The notes under the pieces: model-generated | The model's input: only the letters and a program-made list of their open reading frames with translations | What the model was told of the DNA's origin: nothing | Databases searched by the model: none | Translations under genes and position numbers: made by a program | Assembly: GCF_019145435.1 (NCBI RefSeq) | Contig: NZ_JAHSTS010000001.1 | Location: forward strand, 2,618,001-2,682,000 | Source of the DNA: Pseudomonas ekonensis | GTDB taxonomy: Bacteria; Pseudomonadota; Gammaproteobacteria; Pseudomonadales; Pseudomonadaceae | Length of the DNA: 64,000 nucleotides | Direction of reading: 5' to 3' | Part shown: piece after piece, positions 39,756 through 47,562 of the stretch | Position numbering within the stretch: the stretch's first letter is position 1 | Layout: each line of letters begins with the position of its first letter

Positions 39756-40022
39756 GTCGGTCTCCTGAATGAGTTTGAGGAGCGGTTTGTTGGGTGGAGC
39801 GTTCCGGGCATCGGGGAGTTCAAAAAGAATGCCGGTCGAACCGTGTCCGTAATCTGCAATGCCGGCCCACCGCGTTTCATGCAGGCTGCATGAAGGCCCT
39901 TTGCGACTGGCGCCTGCAACCCGCTGATTCGCTTGCCGCTTTCGTCAGCACCGGGTTGGCACGTCCTATGCGATGAATCAGCAATCACGCCTGTGATCCA
40001 TTCATCCCAAAAGGTAAGCGCC

Positions 40023-40499
40023 ATGAACGCCATCGACCTTCTTAAAGCCGACCACGAACGCGTCAAGGACATCCTTGCCCGCTTGAGCGAATCGACGGAA
40101 CGGGCCTTGAAAAAACGCACCGAACTGCTGGGCAAACTGGAGACGGAAATCTCCATCCATACGCGCCTGGAAGAGGACATTCTCTACCCGGCCTTCAAGC
40201 AGGCCGGCAGCAAAGAACAGGACGTGATGTATTTCGAAGCCAAGGAAGAACACCGCACCGTCGATAGCCTGGTGCTGCCAGACCTCAAAGCCACCGACCC
40301 GGGAACGCCCGAATTCGCCGGCCGAGTGAAGGTGGTGCGCGAGCTGCTGGAGCATCACATCGAAGAGGAAGAAAAAGAGATGTTTCCCCAGGCCAGAAAA
40401 CTCCTGGGCAAGGCCACGCTGGATGAGTTGGGCAAGCAGATGGAAAACCTGAAAGGCAAGCTCAAAAAAGAGATGGCCACCGAGCACATCGCGGCATGA
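40023..40499 (+). CDS. hemerythrin/HHE domain protein
   Basis: 158 residues, four-helix bundle. The di-iron ligands expected for HHE proteins are in place: His11 (KADHERV), His46 and Glu50 (IHTRLEE), His77 (EEHRTV) and His111/112 with Glu116 (EHHIEEEE). Such proteins bind oxygen or act in iron and nitrosative/oxidative stress. AAGG precedes the ATG; an upstream open frame to 39933 is unsupported. It follows the divergent ku gene. Confidence 0.88.
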   Translation: MNAIDLLKADHERVKDILARLSESTERALKKRTELLGKLETEISIHTRLEEDILYPAFKQAGSKEQDVMYFEAKEEHRTVDSLVLPDLKATDPGTPEFAGRVKVVRELLEHHIEEEEKEMFPQARKLLGKATLDELGKQMENLKGKLKKEMATEHIAA

Positions 40500-40559
40500 G
40501 CAGGCGTCGCGAACGCACCGTCATCGTCCAGGATGATGTGGCGGCACAGGGGGCTGACG

Positions 40560-41522
40560 ATGGGCAGTGATGTGCGCATCGGCATATCAGGCTGGCGCTA
40601 TGCCCCTTGGCGAGGCGATTTTTATCCTGAAGGCCTCATTCAAAGAAAAGAACTCGCCTTCGCTTCGCGGGCCGTCAACAGCATCGAAATCAACGGTTCG
40701 TTCTATGCCCTGCAAACGCCCGACCGGTATGCGGATTGGGCCCGGCAGACCCCGGACGATTTCGTGTTCAGCGTCAAGGCGCCCCGCTTCATCACCCATG
40801 TCAAACGCCTGCGGGACATCGAAGAGCCTTTGGCCAACTTCTTTGCGTCGGGCGTGCTCCGACTACGCCGCAAGCTGGGGCCGATCTTGTGGCAGTTTCC
40901 GCCCAGTTTCAGGTTCGACGAAAACCTGTTCGACGAATTTCTCCGGCAATTGCCCCACACCAGCAACGCCGCCAAGCGCCTGGCCAAACACAGCCACGAA
41001 CGACTGCACAAAGAAGGATACCTGGAGAGCGCCGCCGGACTGGCCGTGCGCCACGCGGTGGAAATCCGCAATGAGAGTTTCCTGACGCCGGCGTTCGTGG
41101 AGTTGCTGCGCCGTCATGACGTCGCGCTGGTGGTGGCCGACACCGCCGGCAAATGGCCCTGCATCGAGGATCTGACCAGCGACTTCGTCTACATGCGCCT
41201 GCATGGAGACAGGAAGTTGTACAGCAGCGGATACTCGGAAAAGGCGCTACAGCGCTGGCATGAACGCATTGAACTCTGGCGGCGGGGAAAACAGCCCGAA
41301 GACGCCCGTCTCGTGCTGCACAAGGCAGGCAGGCGGCGCAAGTCGCGGGATGTCTTCTGCTATTTCGATAACGACATCAAGGTGCGTGCCCCCTATGACG
41401 CGCACCGGCTGCTGGAAATGCTGGATCTGACCGCTCAGTTGTCCGTCACGCCCGGGACGTTGCCGGAGATGGATTCCCGCTTGCATGAAAATACCGACCC
41501 TGAACTACCAAACTTGAAATGA
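40560..41522 (+). CDS. DUF72 (YecE-like) protein
   Basis: 320 residues, TIM-barrel-like. The DUF72 start is clear: VRIGISGWRYAPWRGDFYPEGL, followed by NSIEINGSFYALQTPDRYADWA, and later VEIRNESFLTPAF and DFVYMRLHGDRKLYSSGYS. The family is widespread, adopts an endonuclease-IV-like fold, and has no established function. It is preceded by the hemerythrin gene on the same strand, 60 bp away. Confidence 0.88.
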   Translation: MGSDVRIGISGWRYAPWRGDFYPEGLIQRKELAFASRAVNSIEINGSFYALQTPDRYADWARQTPDDFVFSVKAPRFITHVKRLRDIEEPLANFFASGVLRLRRKLGPILWQFPPSFRFDENLFDEFLRQLPHTSNAAKRLAKHSHERLHKEGYLESAAGLAVRHAVEIRNESFLTPAFVELLRRHDVALVVADTAGKWPCIEDLTSDFVYMRLHGDRKLYSSGYSEKALQRWHERIELWRRGKQPEDARLVLHKAGRRRKSRDVFCYFDNDIKVRAPYDAHRLLEMLDLTAQLSVTPGTLPEMDSRLHENTDPELPNLK

Positions 41523-41564
41523 TCGGATCAGAACAAGCAGCAAAGAGACATCACTCCCCCCCAA

Positions 41565-42875
41565 CTAAATTGCCCTCTCTTTATACTTGAGCAAAATTTT
41601 CTCTATCATCAACGAGCGAATGCGAACCGCTGGAACTCCATACTCTTCTTCAAATTCCTTAGAAAGCTTTCCGACACTGACAACCTCGCCCTGGTATTCA
41701 ATTTTGACTTCATCCTCCCAAGTCAAGGTAGACAGGTACTCATCCCGCATCTTCTCGTATGCGTTGGACCAGTACTCAGTGCCCAAACTGACTTTTTCTA
41801 TGGTCTTCTGTTTCACCCTAAATGTTTTATGCGTGACGTTACCCCGCCTTCGCGACAGGTTTTCTTCCGCAACAAACGTGTCAGTCACATCCGAATCTTC
41901 CGATGAAGTAATGAAACAGGGGTCATACATCAGCTCGTCGCCGATAATAATAACCTGCTCAAGCGGCCTTTTAGCCCCGCCCTCAGTTTTCACGACGTCC
42001 ATTTTACCGACCTGCTTACCACTCCCATCCGATGCCGATTGCATGTTCCACTGATGGCTCGGAGTGCCCGCACCGCTTCCCATAGAGGCATATCTAAAGG
42101 TTGACTGGAATGGATAATTTTTTTCGCGGTCAGTTTCGTAACCATTCTGCAAGTTCCCCTTGTTTACAACATTGACATCTGACATCACTACCATGCCGCG
42201 CTCACCGTAATACAGGCCAGCCTGTTGGGCTGCGAGCCTAGATATGCCGAATCCTGCAATCGCCTGATCGCTTCGCCATGCAACAATTCCGACACCAAGC
42301 TGCGCCATGGCCTCCCCAAGATATTTCACATAGCTTTTTGCCTCACTTTCATGAACAACCAAAAACGTGGGCCGCTCTTCAGCGTGCGCAGCCCACAACA
42401 GTTCCTTACAAAACTCAACATCACTTAATAACTTCGGACAACCTATTGACGGAACAGTCATGACCTTCCGATTGACTGCCTTGCAACGAGGCTCGAGCAG
42501 CATGTCAAAACAAAACTTTAATCGAGGAGTCCCCCGCCGCAGCCGCAATTCTTCGCACGCTTTGCGATTCAGAATTCGCGAACAGCTTACGGGTTGATAC
42601 TTCATCGCACCTTGACCACGATTAATATGATACCGGGCAACATAAGAGCACTTTGCTACAGCCCCGGAGCTTGCTGACTCCAGAAATTTTTCAGGCTTGT
42701 CAGGATAGCCGAGCCCAAGTTCTATGCTGAACTCATCTTCCAGCACTTCCATTGAATCGTTTTCGGCACTAGGGCACTCTTCCATAATGATGGGTTCGCC
42801 TTCATCTCCCTCGTAATAATCCTCATAGACCGACTCAATATCCTCCATCATTCTCATAGATCTGGTATCTTCCAT
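41565..42875 (-). CDS. unrecognised protein in AT-richer DNA next to the vgrG locus
   Basis: 436 residues that I cannot assign. The N-terminal 60 residues are very acidic (YEDYYEGDEGEPIIMEECP). A central stretch reads WRSDQAIAGFGISRLAAQQA then MVVMSDVNVV, reminiscent of the Ser-Arg-x-x-Ala helix and Asp-x-Asn loop of GT-A glycosyltransferases, though this is only a resemblance. There is no signal peptide or membrane helix. Base composition is clearly less GC-rich than neighbours and codons are atypical, suggesting acquisition by transfer. It lies 23 bp after the GNAT gene in one operon. AGGAG precedes the ATG. Confidence 0.75.
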   Translation of the reverse strand: MEDTRSMRMMEDIESVYEDYYEGDEGEPIIMEECPSAENDSMEVLEDEFSIELGLGYPDKPEKFLESASSGAVAKCSYVARYHINRGQGAMKYQPVSCSRILNRKACEELRLRRGTPRLKFCFDMLLEPRCKAVNRKVMTVPSIGCPKLLSDVEFCKELLWAAHAEERPTFLVVHESEAKSYVKYLGEAMAQLGVGIVAWRSDQAIAGFGISRLAAQQAGLYYGERGMVVMSDVNVVNKGNLQNGYETDREKNYPFQSTFRYASMGSGAGTPSHQWNMQSASDGSGKQVGKMDVVKTEGGAKRPLEQVIIIGDELMYDPCFITSSEDSDVTDTFVAEENLSRRRGNVTHKTFRVKQKTIEKVSLGTEYWSNAYEKMRDEYLSTLTWEDEVKIEYQGEVVSVGKLSKEFEEEYGVPAVRIRSLMIEKILLKYKERAI

Positions 42876-42898
42876 GGCATCGTGCTCCTGAAGTGCCG

Positions 42899-43810
42899 CT
42901 AAATACGAAATTCGTAGATCCTGTTGCAGGTGCCGTCGCTCGGCGGTGTTATTTCTTTTCCCCCCAACACCTCAACCAATCGTATTGACGGCACATTCGT
43001 TCGAGCTATTTCCGTCAGAAGGCTCATGGAATGACATTTCCTGCTCAGATGGTTAAGTAGCTTTCCGACGGCTGCGGTAGCGACACCATGTCCCCAAAAG
43101 GGCCTCGCGACCCAATAGGCGACAGAGGAAAAGAGCCGTTCTTCACGCAAGGTGATTGCGCCGACGCACCCAGCCTCCGGGTGGCTGATGGCGTACGCTT
43201 CGCGCCCCTCATCGGCACTGACTGACCTGATGTGCGCCTGAACCTGCTCCAGGCTTGTGTACGGCCGCATTCGGCCAAGCTTCCAGACATCAGGATGGAG
43301 CGCGTGGCGAAAGTAGGAATCGGCATGGACTGACGCCAAGGGCTCAATCGATATCGAAGGTGAATCCAGTGTGAAGGCATGCGCCCGTTGTGGTGACCGC
43401 CATTCTGGTTGCGCATCGAACGGAAACGGAATCTGCGCTCGGGTGACGATATCGAAGTCAGTGGCACACGCCCATCCATCTGGCGTCATGCCGTCGAACA
43501 GAGGTGCCATGAGCCTGTCCATGCCCTGCCCGCTTGTTTCCAGTTTCTCTCGCACGGCGGAATAATCTGCAAACAAAGGCCCGATGATGAAAGACAACCG
43601 AACGAACGCTCGAAGATCCGCAACCGATCTCACTGAATATTGCTCGGACTTCTCTAGCGCGGTCCTTAAACGGGCATCAATCTCCACCGCAGATAATCCC
43701 ATCAAATTGTGCGGCGCCGTTTTCTCCAGATCCTTGACTACCCGTCTGCCGAGCTGCTCCCGCGCACCGCGGTCGAACGCTTCCATTTGCTCGCGTCTGA
43801 TCATAAGCAT
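42899..43810 (-). CDS. GNAT acetyltransferase with extra helical N-terminal domain
   Basis: 303 residues. The C-terminal part (about 145-303) is a RimJ-like GNAT domain with acetyl-CoA motif FWGHGVATAAV. The first 120 or so residues form a separate helical domain starting MLMIRREQMEAFDRGAREQL and containing DLRAFVRLSFIIGPLFADY. That pattern resembles the small helical proteins often found in Pseudomonas type VI secretion effector loci (recalled, not searched). The gene diverges from vgrG by about 240 bp and precedes the 436-residue unknown. It could be a secreted effector, an effector-modifying enzyme or an adaptor. Confidence 0.78.
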   Translation of the reverse strand: MLMIRREQMEAFDRGAREQLGRRVVKDLEKTAPHNLMGLSAVEIDARLRTALEKSEQYSVRSVADLRAFVRLSFIIGPLFADYSAVREKLETSGQGMDRLMAPLFDGMTPDGWACATDFDIVTRAQIPFPFDAQPEWRSPQRAHAFTLDSPSISIEPLASVHADSYFRHALHPDVWKLGRMRPYTSLEQVQAHIRSVSADEGREAYAISHPEAGCVGAITLREERLFSSVAYWVARPFWGHGVATAAVGKLLNHLSRKCHSMSLLTEIARTNVPSIRLVEVLGGKEITPPSDGTCNRIYEFRI

Positions 43811-44011
43811 TCAAGTGCCCGTCCCTAGCCTGTCCAGCCTTTTTTCTTAAGGTTTAAGCTCCACAGAATAGTGGCACCCAGCCATTTTGCAGACTATCTT
43901 GACCCCGTCGCACTCAAGGCCTAAGCAGCCTGGCACCTGCGTTCATCGGAACGACTGGCATTCACCGTTGAGCCATAAGCAGTGTCAGTTTTCATGAATG
44001 GATCTCACACC

Positions 44012-44030
44012 CGCATGATTTCGTCATGCG
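44012..44030 (+). promoter_or_regulatory. hairpin in the vgrG leader
   Basis: CGCATGA and TCATGCG pair perfectly around TTTCG, ending 22 bp before the vgrG start and just upstream of its GGAG. There is no T-run, so it is not a terminator; it may affect ribosome access or mRNA stability. Confidence 0.35.
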
Positions 44031-44052
44031 ATTCCAGGAAGGAGCCCAAGGC

Positions 44053-46164
44053 ATGCTCGATTCCAACGTGACGCATATCACCTTCAATCTCGAAGGCATT
44101 TCAAACGATCTCCAGGTCTTGGGTTTCGTTGGCCGCGAAGCCCTCAACCAACCTTTTTGCTTCGACCTCGAACTGGTCAGCGCCCGTCCCGACCTCCCGC
44201 TCGAAGAGCTGCTACACAAGCCCGGCGTCCTCACCTTCGGCGCCACCGGCGAGGGCACGATCCATGGCCTGGTGTACCGCATCGAGCAAGGCGACTCCGG
44301 CCGCACCCTCACCCGCTACAGCCTGAGCCTGGTGCCGCAGCTGGCCTACCTGCGCCACAACCACGACCAGCAGATCTTCCAGCACCTCACCGTGCCCAAG
44401 ATCATCGCCCGGGTTCTGGAGGACCGCGGCATCCTCGCCGACGCCTACAGCTTCCAGCTCGGCGCCGAGTACCCCGAGCGCGACTACTGCGTGCAGTACG
44501 ACGAGTCCGACCTGCACTTCATCCAGCGCCTGTGCGAGGAGGAAGGCATCCACTTCCATTTCCAGCACAGCGCCGGCGGCCACAAGCTGGTGTTCGGCGA
44601 CGACCAGACCGTGTTCCGCAAGCTCAAGCCGGTCAGCTACCAGCAGGACTCCGGCATGGCCGCGGACAAGCCGGTCATCAAGCGCTTCAACCTGCGCCTG
44701 GAGACCCGCACCAGCCGCGTCGCCCGCCGCGACTACGACTTCGAGAAGCCCAAGATCCTGCCCGAGGCCGCCGCCAAGTCGGCGTTCATGCCGGATCTTG
44801 AGGACTACGACTACCCCGGCCGCTTCACCGCCCGCGAGCGCGGCAAGCAGCTGGCCACCCGCGCCCTGGAACGCCACCGCAGCGACTACGCCCTGGCCGA
44901 GGGCAAGGGCGACGAGCCGACCCTGGCCTGCGGCCACTTCCTGACCCTGGCCGAGCACCCGCGCGCCGAGTGGAACGACCTCTGGCTGCTGCTGGAGGTG
45001 ATCCACGAGGGCAAGCAGCCGCAGGTCCTGGGCGAGAACGTCACCAGCGACGTCACCGACGGCAAGGACGACTTCCACCAGGGCTACCGCAACACCTTCC
45101 TCGCCACCCCGTGGGACGCCCACTACCGCCCGGCCCTCGAACACCCCAAGCCCCGCGTGCTCGGCAGCCAGACCGCCGTCGTCACGGGACCCGCCGGCGA
45201 GGAGATCCACTGCGATCAGTACGGGCGGATCAAGGTGCAGTTCCACTGGGACCGCGACGGCCAGGCCGACGACAAGACCACCTGCTGGCTGCGCGTGGCC
45301 AGCGGCTGGGCCGGCGCGGCCTACGGCGGCATCGCCATCCCCCGCGTGGGCATGGAGGTGCTGGTCACCTTCCTTGAGGGCGACCCCGACCAGCCGCTGG
45401 TCACCGGCTGCCTGTACCACAAGGAAAACGTCGTCCCCTACGACCTGCCCGCGAACAAGACCCGCAGCACCTTCAAGACCTTGAGCTCCCCCGGCGGCAA
45501 GGGCTACAACGAACTGCGCATCGAGGACCGCAAGGGCGCCGAGCAGATCTACCTGCACGCCCAGCGCGACTGGGACGAGAACATCGAGCACGACCAGCGG
45601 ATCCGCATCGGCAACGAACGCCACGACACGGTCGAGGCCAACGCCTACAGCGAGTTCAAGGTCGAGGAGCACCGCATCACTCATCTGAATCGCATCAGTG
45701 AAATGCGCGCCGACGACCACCTCACCGTCGCAGTGACCCAACACGTGAAGGTCGGCACCGGGCAGTTCGTCGAGGCCGGCACCGAGATCCACTACCACGC
45801 CGGCGAGAAGGTCGTGGTCGAGGGCGGCATGGAGCTGACGGCCAAGGCCGGCGGAAGCTTCGTGAAGGTGGATGCGGGGGGCGTGACCATCAGCGGGGCC
45901 GAGGTGAAGGCCAATACCGGCGGCGCGCCGGGGGTGGGGAGCGGGATTGCGGTGTTGGCGCCCGTCATTCCATGGGCAGCGGACCGGGATAAAAACGGGC
46001 AACTGTTGAAGCCCGCCACGGTTGCCGGGCCGCCCGAGGCGTCTGTACCTGCCCCCACGATCGCCGAGCGCAAGCAGGCCCGCCTTCAACGTCAGAACAG
46101 CCAGGCCCTGACCCTCAAACGTGCGGCCGAAAACGGCACGCCCTTCTGTGAGGTCTGCTCATGA
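44053..46164 (+). CDS. vgrG: type VI secretion spike protein VgrG
   Basis: 703 residues from the ATG with GGAG 9 nt upstream. It has the gp27-like N-terminus (LGFVGREALNQPFCFDLEL and ERDYCVQYDESDLHFIQRLCEEEGI), the gp5 OB-fold (GRIKVQFHWDRDGQADDKTTCW), and the C-terminal beta-helix with GNERHDTVEANAYSEFKVEEHR. A short tail (EVCS) follows without an obvious fused effector domain. The DUF4123 adaptor gene overlaps its stop. No other structural type VI genes are in the window, so this is an orphan vgrG locus. Confidence 0.95.
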   Translation: MLDSNVTHITFNLEGISNDLQVLGFVGREALNQPFCFDLELVSARPDLPLEELLHKPGVLTFGATGEGTIHGLVYRIEQGDSGRTLTRYSLSLVPQLAYLRHNHDQQIFQHLTVPKIIARVLEDRGILADAYSFQLGAEYPERDYCVQYDESDLHFIQRLCEEEGIHFHFQHSAGGHKLVFGDDQTVFRKLKPVSYQQDSGMAADKPVIKRFNLRLETRTSRVARRDYDFEKPKILPEAAAKSAFMPDLEDYDYPGRFTARERGKQLATRALERHRSDYALAEGKGDEPTLACGHFLTLAEHPRAEWNDLWLLLEVIHEGKQPQVLGENVTSDVTDGKDDFHQGYRNTFLATPWDAHYRPALEHPKPRVLGSQTAVVTGPAGEEIHCDQYGRIKVQFHWDRDGQADDKTTCWLRVASGWAGAAYGGIAIPRVGMEVLVTFLEGDPDQPLVTGCLYHKENVVPYDLPANKTRSTFKTLSSPGGKGYNELRIEDRKGAEQIYLHAQRDWDENIEHDQRIRIGNERHDTVEANAYSEFKVEEHRITHLNRISEMRADDHLTVAVTQHVKVGTGQFVEAGTEIHYHAGEKVVVEGGMELTAKAGGSFVKVDAGGVTISGAEVKANTGGAPGVGSGIAVLAPVIPWAADRDKNGQLLKPATVAGPPEASVPAPTIAERKQARLQRQNSQALTLKRAAENGTPFCEVCS

Positions 46165-46748
46165 CCAACGCCCTTCCTGAGTTGGATCTTGGCCTGGTGA
46201 CATGGCTCATGGGCGAACTGTGGAGCGAGGGCGTTCACCCCGGCGCGCCGCAGGTTTACGCATTGCTCGACGGCGCACGAGACGAGCGGATCGAACCCAT
46301 GATCCGTACAAGCGAGGCCGAATTCATCTGCCTGTATGCCGGCAAGCTCGAACCGGCGCTGTCCGCGGCCGCCCCCTACCTGGTTCATCTCGACCCGAAC
46401 AAGCCGTTCACCGGCGCACTGCTGGATGCCGGTTGGGGATCCAATTGGGGCTACTTTATCGTTGCGCCGGCCGACGTATCCCTTCGCCAACTACGACGCC
46501 ACTTTCGAACATTGCTCAAGGTCGAGGATTTCGCAGGCAACCCGCTGGTGTTCCGCTTTTACGATCCGAGGGTGCTGCGCACGTACTTGCCTACCTGCCT
46601 GCCGGAGGAGCGTTCCGCGCTCTTCGGCCCTTGCCTGCTGTTCATGGCGGAAACCACAACGGCCGGTTCGCTGATTGCCTATCCAGCCGTTGCGTCCGCC
46701 TCTGCCGAGGCCGGCGGGCATGTGCGCACGCTGCCTTCGCTCAAATGA
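46161..46748 (+). CDS. DUF4123 type VI effector adaptor/chaperone
   Basis: 195 residues. VYALLDGARDERIEPMIRTS followed by FICLYAGKLEPALSAAAPYLVHLD and WGSNWGYFIVAP are characteristic of DUF4123 (Tap/TEC) proteins, which load cargo effectors onto their cognate VgrG. Coupled to vgrG by ATGA overlap. In related loci the next gene encodes the effector; here the next gene is on the other strand, so the usual cargo gene is missing. Confidence 0.9.
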   Translation: MTNALPELDLGLVTWLMGELWSEGVHPGAPQVYALLDGARDERIEPMIRTSEAEFICLYAGKLEPALSAAAPYLVHLDPNKPFTGALLDAGWGSNWGYFIVAPADVSLRQLRRHFRTLLKVEDFAGNPLVFRFYDPRVLRTYLPTCLPEERSALFGPCLLFMAETTTAGSLIAYPAVASASAEAGGHVRTLPSLK

Positions 46749-46802
46749 AGTGAACGCTTCAAAGAGACTACCCCCCCCACAACGGCATTCGAAAAGCAGC
46801 AA

Positions 46803-46822
46803 AAACCCGCCGGAGCGGGTTT
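46803..46822. terminator. intrinsic terminator between DUF4123 and lipoprotein genes
   Basis: AAACCCGC, loop CGGA, GCGGGTTT between two convergent genes. A run of eight C lies 25 bp upstream (46771-46778). Confidence 0.65.
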
Positions 46823-46833
46823 GTTGAATGCTG

Positions 46834-47328
46834 TCAGTACGTAAGCATGGTTCGGGTCGATTGACCGTCGACGACCTTTATGCGACTTGCGATCCGGCCG
46901 CCCTGTCGGGTCACACCGCCGTAAAGCGATGGAGCCTCCCAGCTCACCTCGGCACTGACAAAATACTGTCCTGCAGGCAAATCTGTGAATTTGAAGTTGC
47001 CCCCTCCGTCCGCTTGGGTGGTTCGGACAAAAGGAATCTGTCTGGGATCCGACGGTGCAAGCGGCTTACGTTGAACGAATGAGACGTCATGCCACTGTTC
47101 TGAGTAGCTGGTGACAGGGACCAATGTGACCTCTGATCCGGCACCGAACTTCACGTCGCCGCCCCGGGTCTTCAGGAACGCCTGCCCTTCAACAATTCCG
47201 GTTCCTTTTGCAGGAAGCCTTGAATACTCCTCAACCGGGAATGGAATTCGCTGAACCGGCTGAGGGGTCGTAGCGCACCCGGAAAGCAATGCAACACAGA
47301 ATGTTACTACCGAAAGTTTTCTTATCAC
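46834..47328 (-). CDS. lipoprotein with carboxypeptidase-regulatory-like domain
   Basis: 164 residues. The signal peptide ends in the lipobox LLSGC (CVALLSGCATT). The mature part (about 60-160) contains GTGIVEGQAFLKTRGGDVKFG and GNFKFTDLPAGQYFVSAEV, the pattern of the carboxypeptidase-regulatory (prealbumin-like) beta-sandwich. Probably in the outer-membrane inner leaflet or periplasm. It converges with the vgrG-DUF4123 operon; a link to type VI immunity cannot be shown. Confidence 0.75.
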   Translation of the reverse strand: MIRKLSVVTFCVALLSGCATTPQPVQRIPFPVEEYSRLPAKGTGIVEGQAFLKTRGGDVKFGAGSEVTLVPVTSYSEQWHDVSFVQRKPLAPSDPRQIPFVRTTQADGGGNFKFTDLPAGQYFVSAEVSWEAPSLYGGVTRQGGRIASRIKVVDGQSTRTMLTY

Positions 47329-47431
47329 GCGAGTACTCTCCTTGTAGACGGAGGCAATCTAACATCATCCGCAGCGGGCACCAAAACTTGCCGCACAAGG
47401 CACTGCGCTGACGACAGGCAGATCCAACGCA

Positions 47432-47459
47432 ATAAAAAACCTGGCTCGAAGGCCAGGTT
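47432..47459 (-). terminator. minus-strand intrinsic terminator without an obvious upstream gene
   Basis: Read on the minus strand, AACCTGGC, loop CTTCGA, GCCAGGTT then a T-rich tail. The nearest upstream sequence on that strand is only a 100-bp intergenic stretch before the ABC transporter, so either a small transcript exists there or this is a relic. Confidence 0.55.
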
Positions 47460-47562
47460 CACCGGGTTGTACGTCTGATGGCGATGAGATTTTTTGGCGC
47501 ACGAGGAATCCGATCCTCGTCACTGGCACAATCCCCTCACCTTGACCCTTTCGGAGGCCACA

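Noticed and set aside
43878..43975. TGGCAC/TGGCAT sequences upstream of vgrG, considered as sigma-54 promoters
   Set aside because: None has a GC dinucleotide at the correct 10-base spacing from the GG; the -12 element is missing in each case.
44212..46089. 625-codon open frame antisense to vgrG
   Set aside because: A Val/Leu/Gly/Ala-rich shadow of the strongly GC-biased vgrG sequence; no domain or start signal.
46834..47328. Lipoprotein as the immunity gene of the vgrG locus
   Set aside because: It is on the opposite strand, has its own promoter region and a common carboxypeptidase-regulatory-like domain; nothing ties it to an effector.
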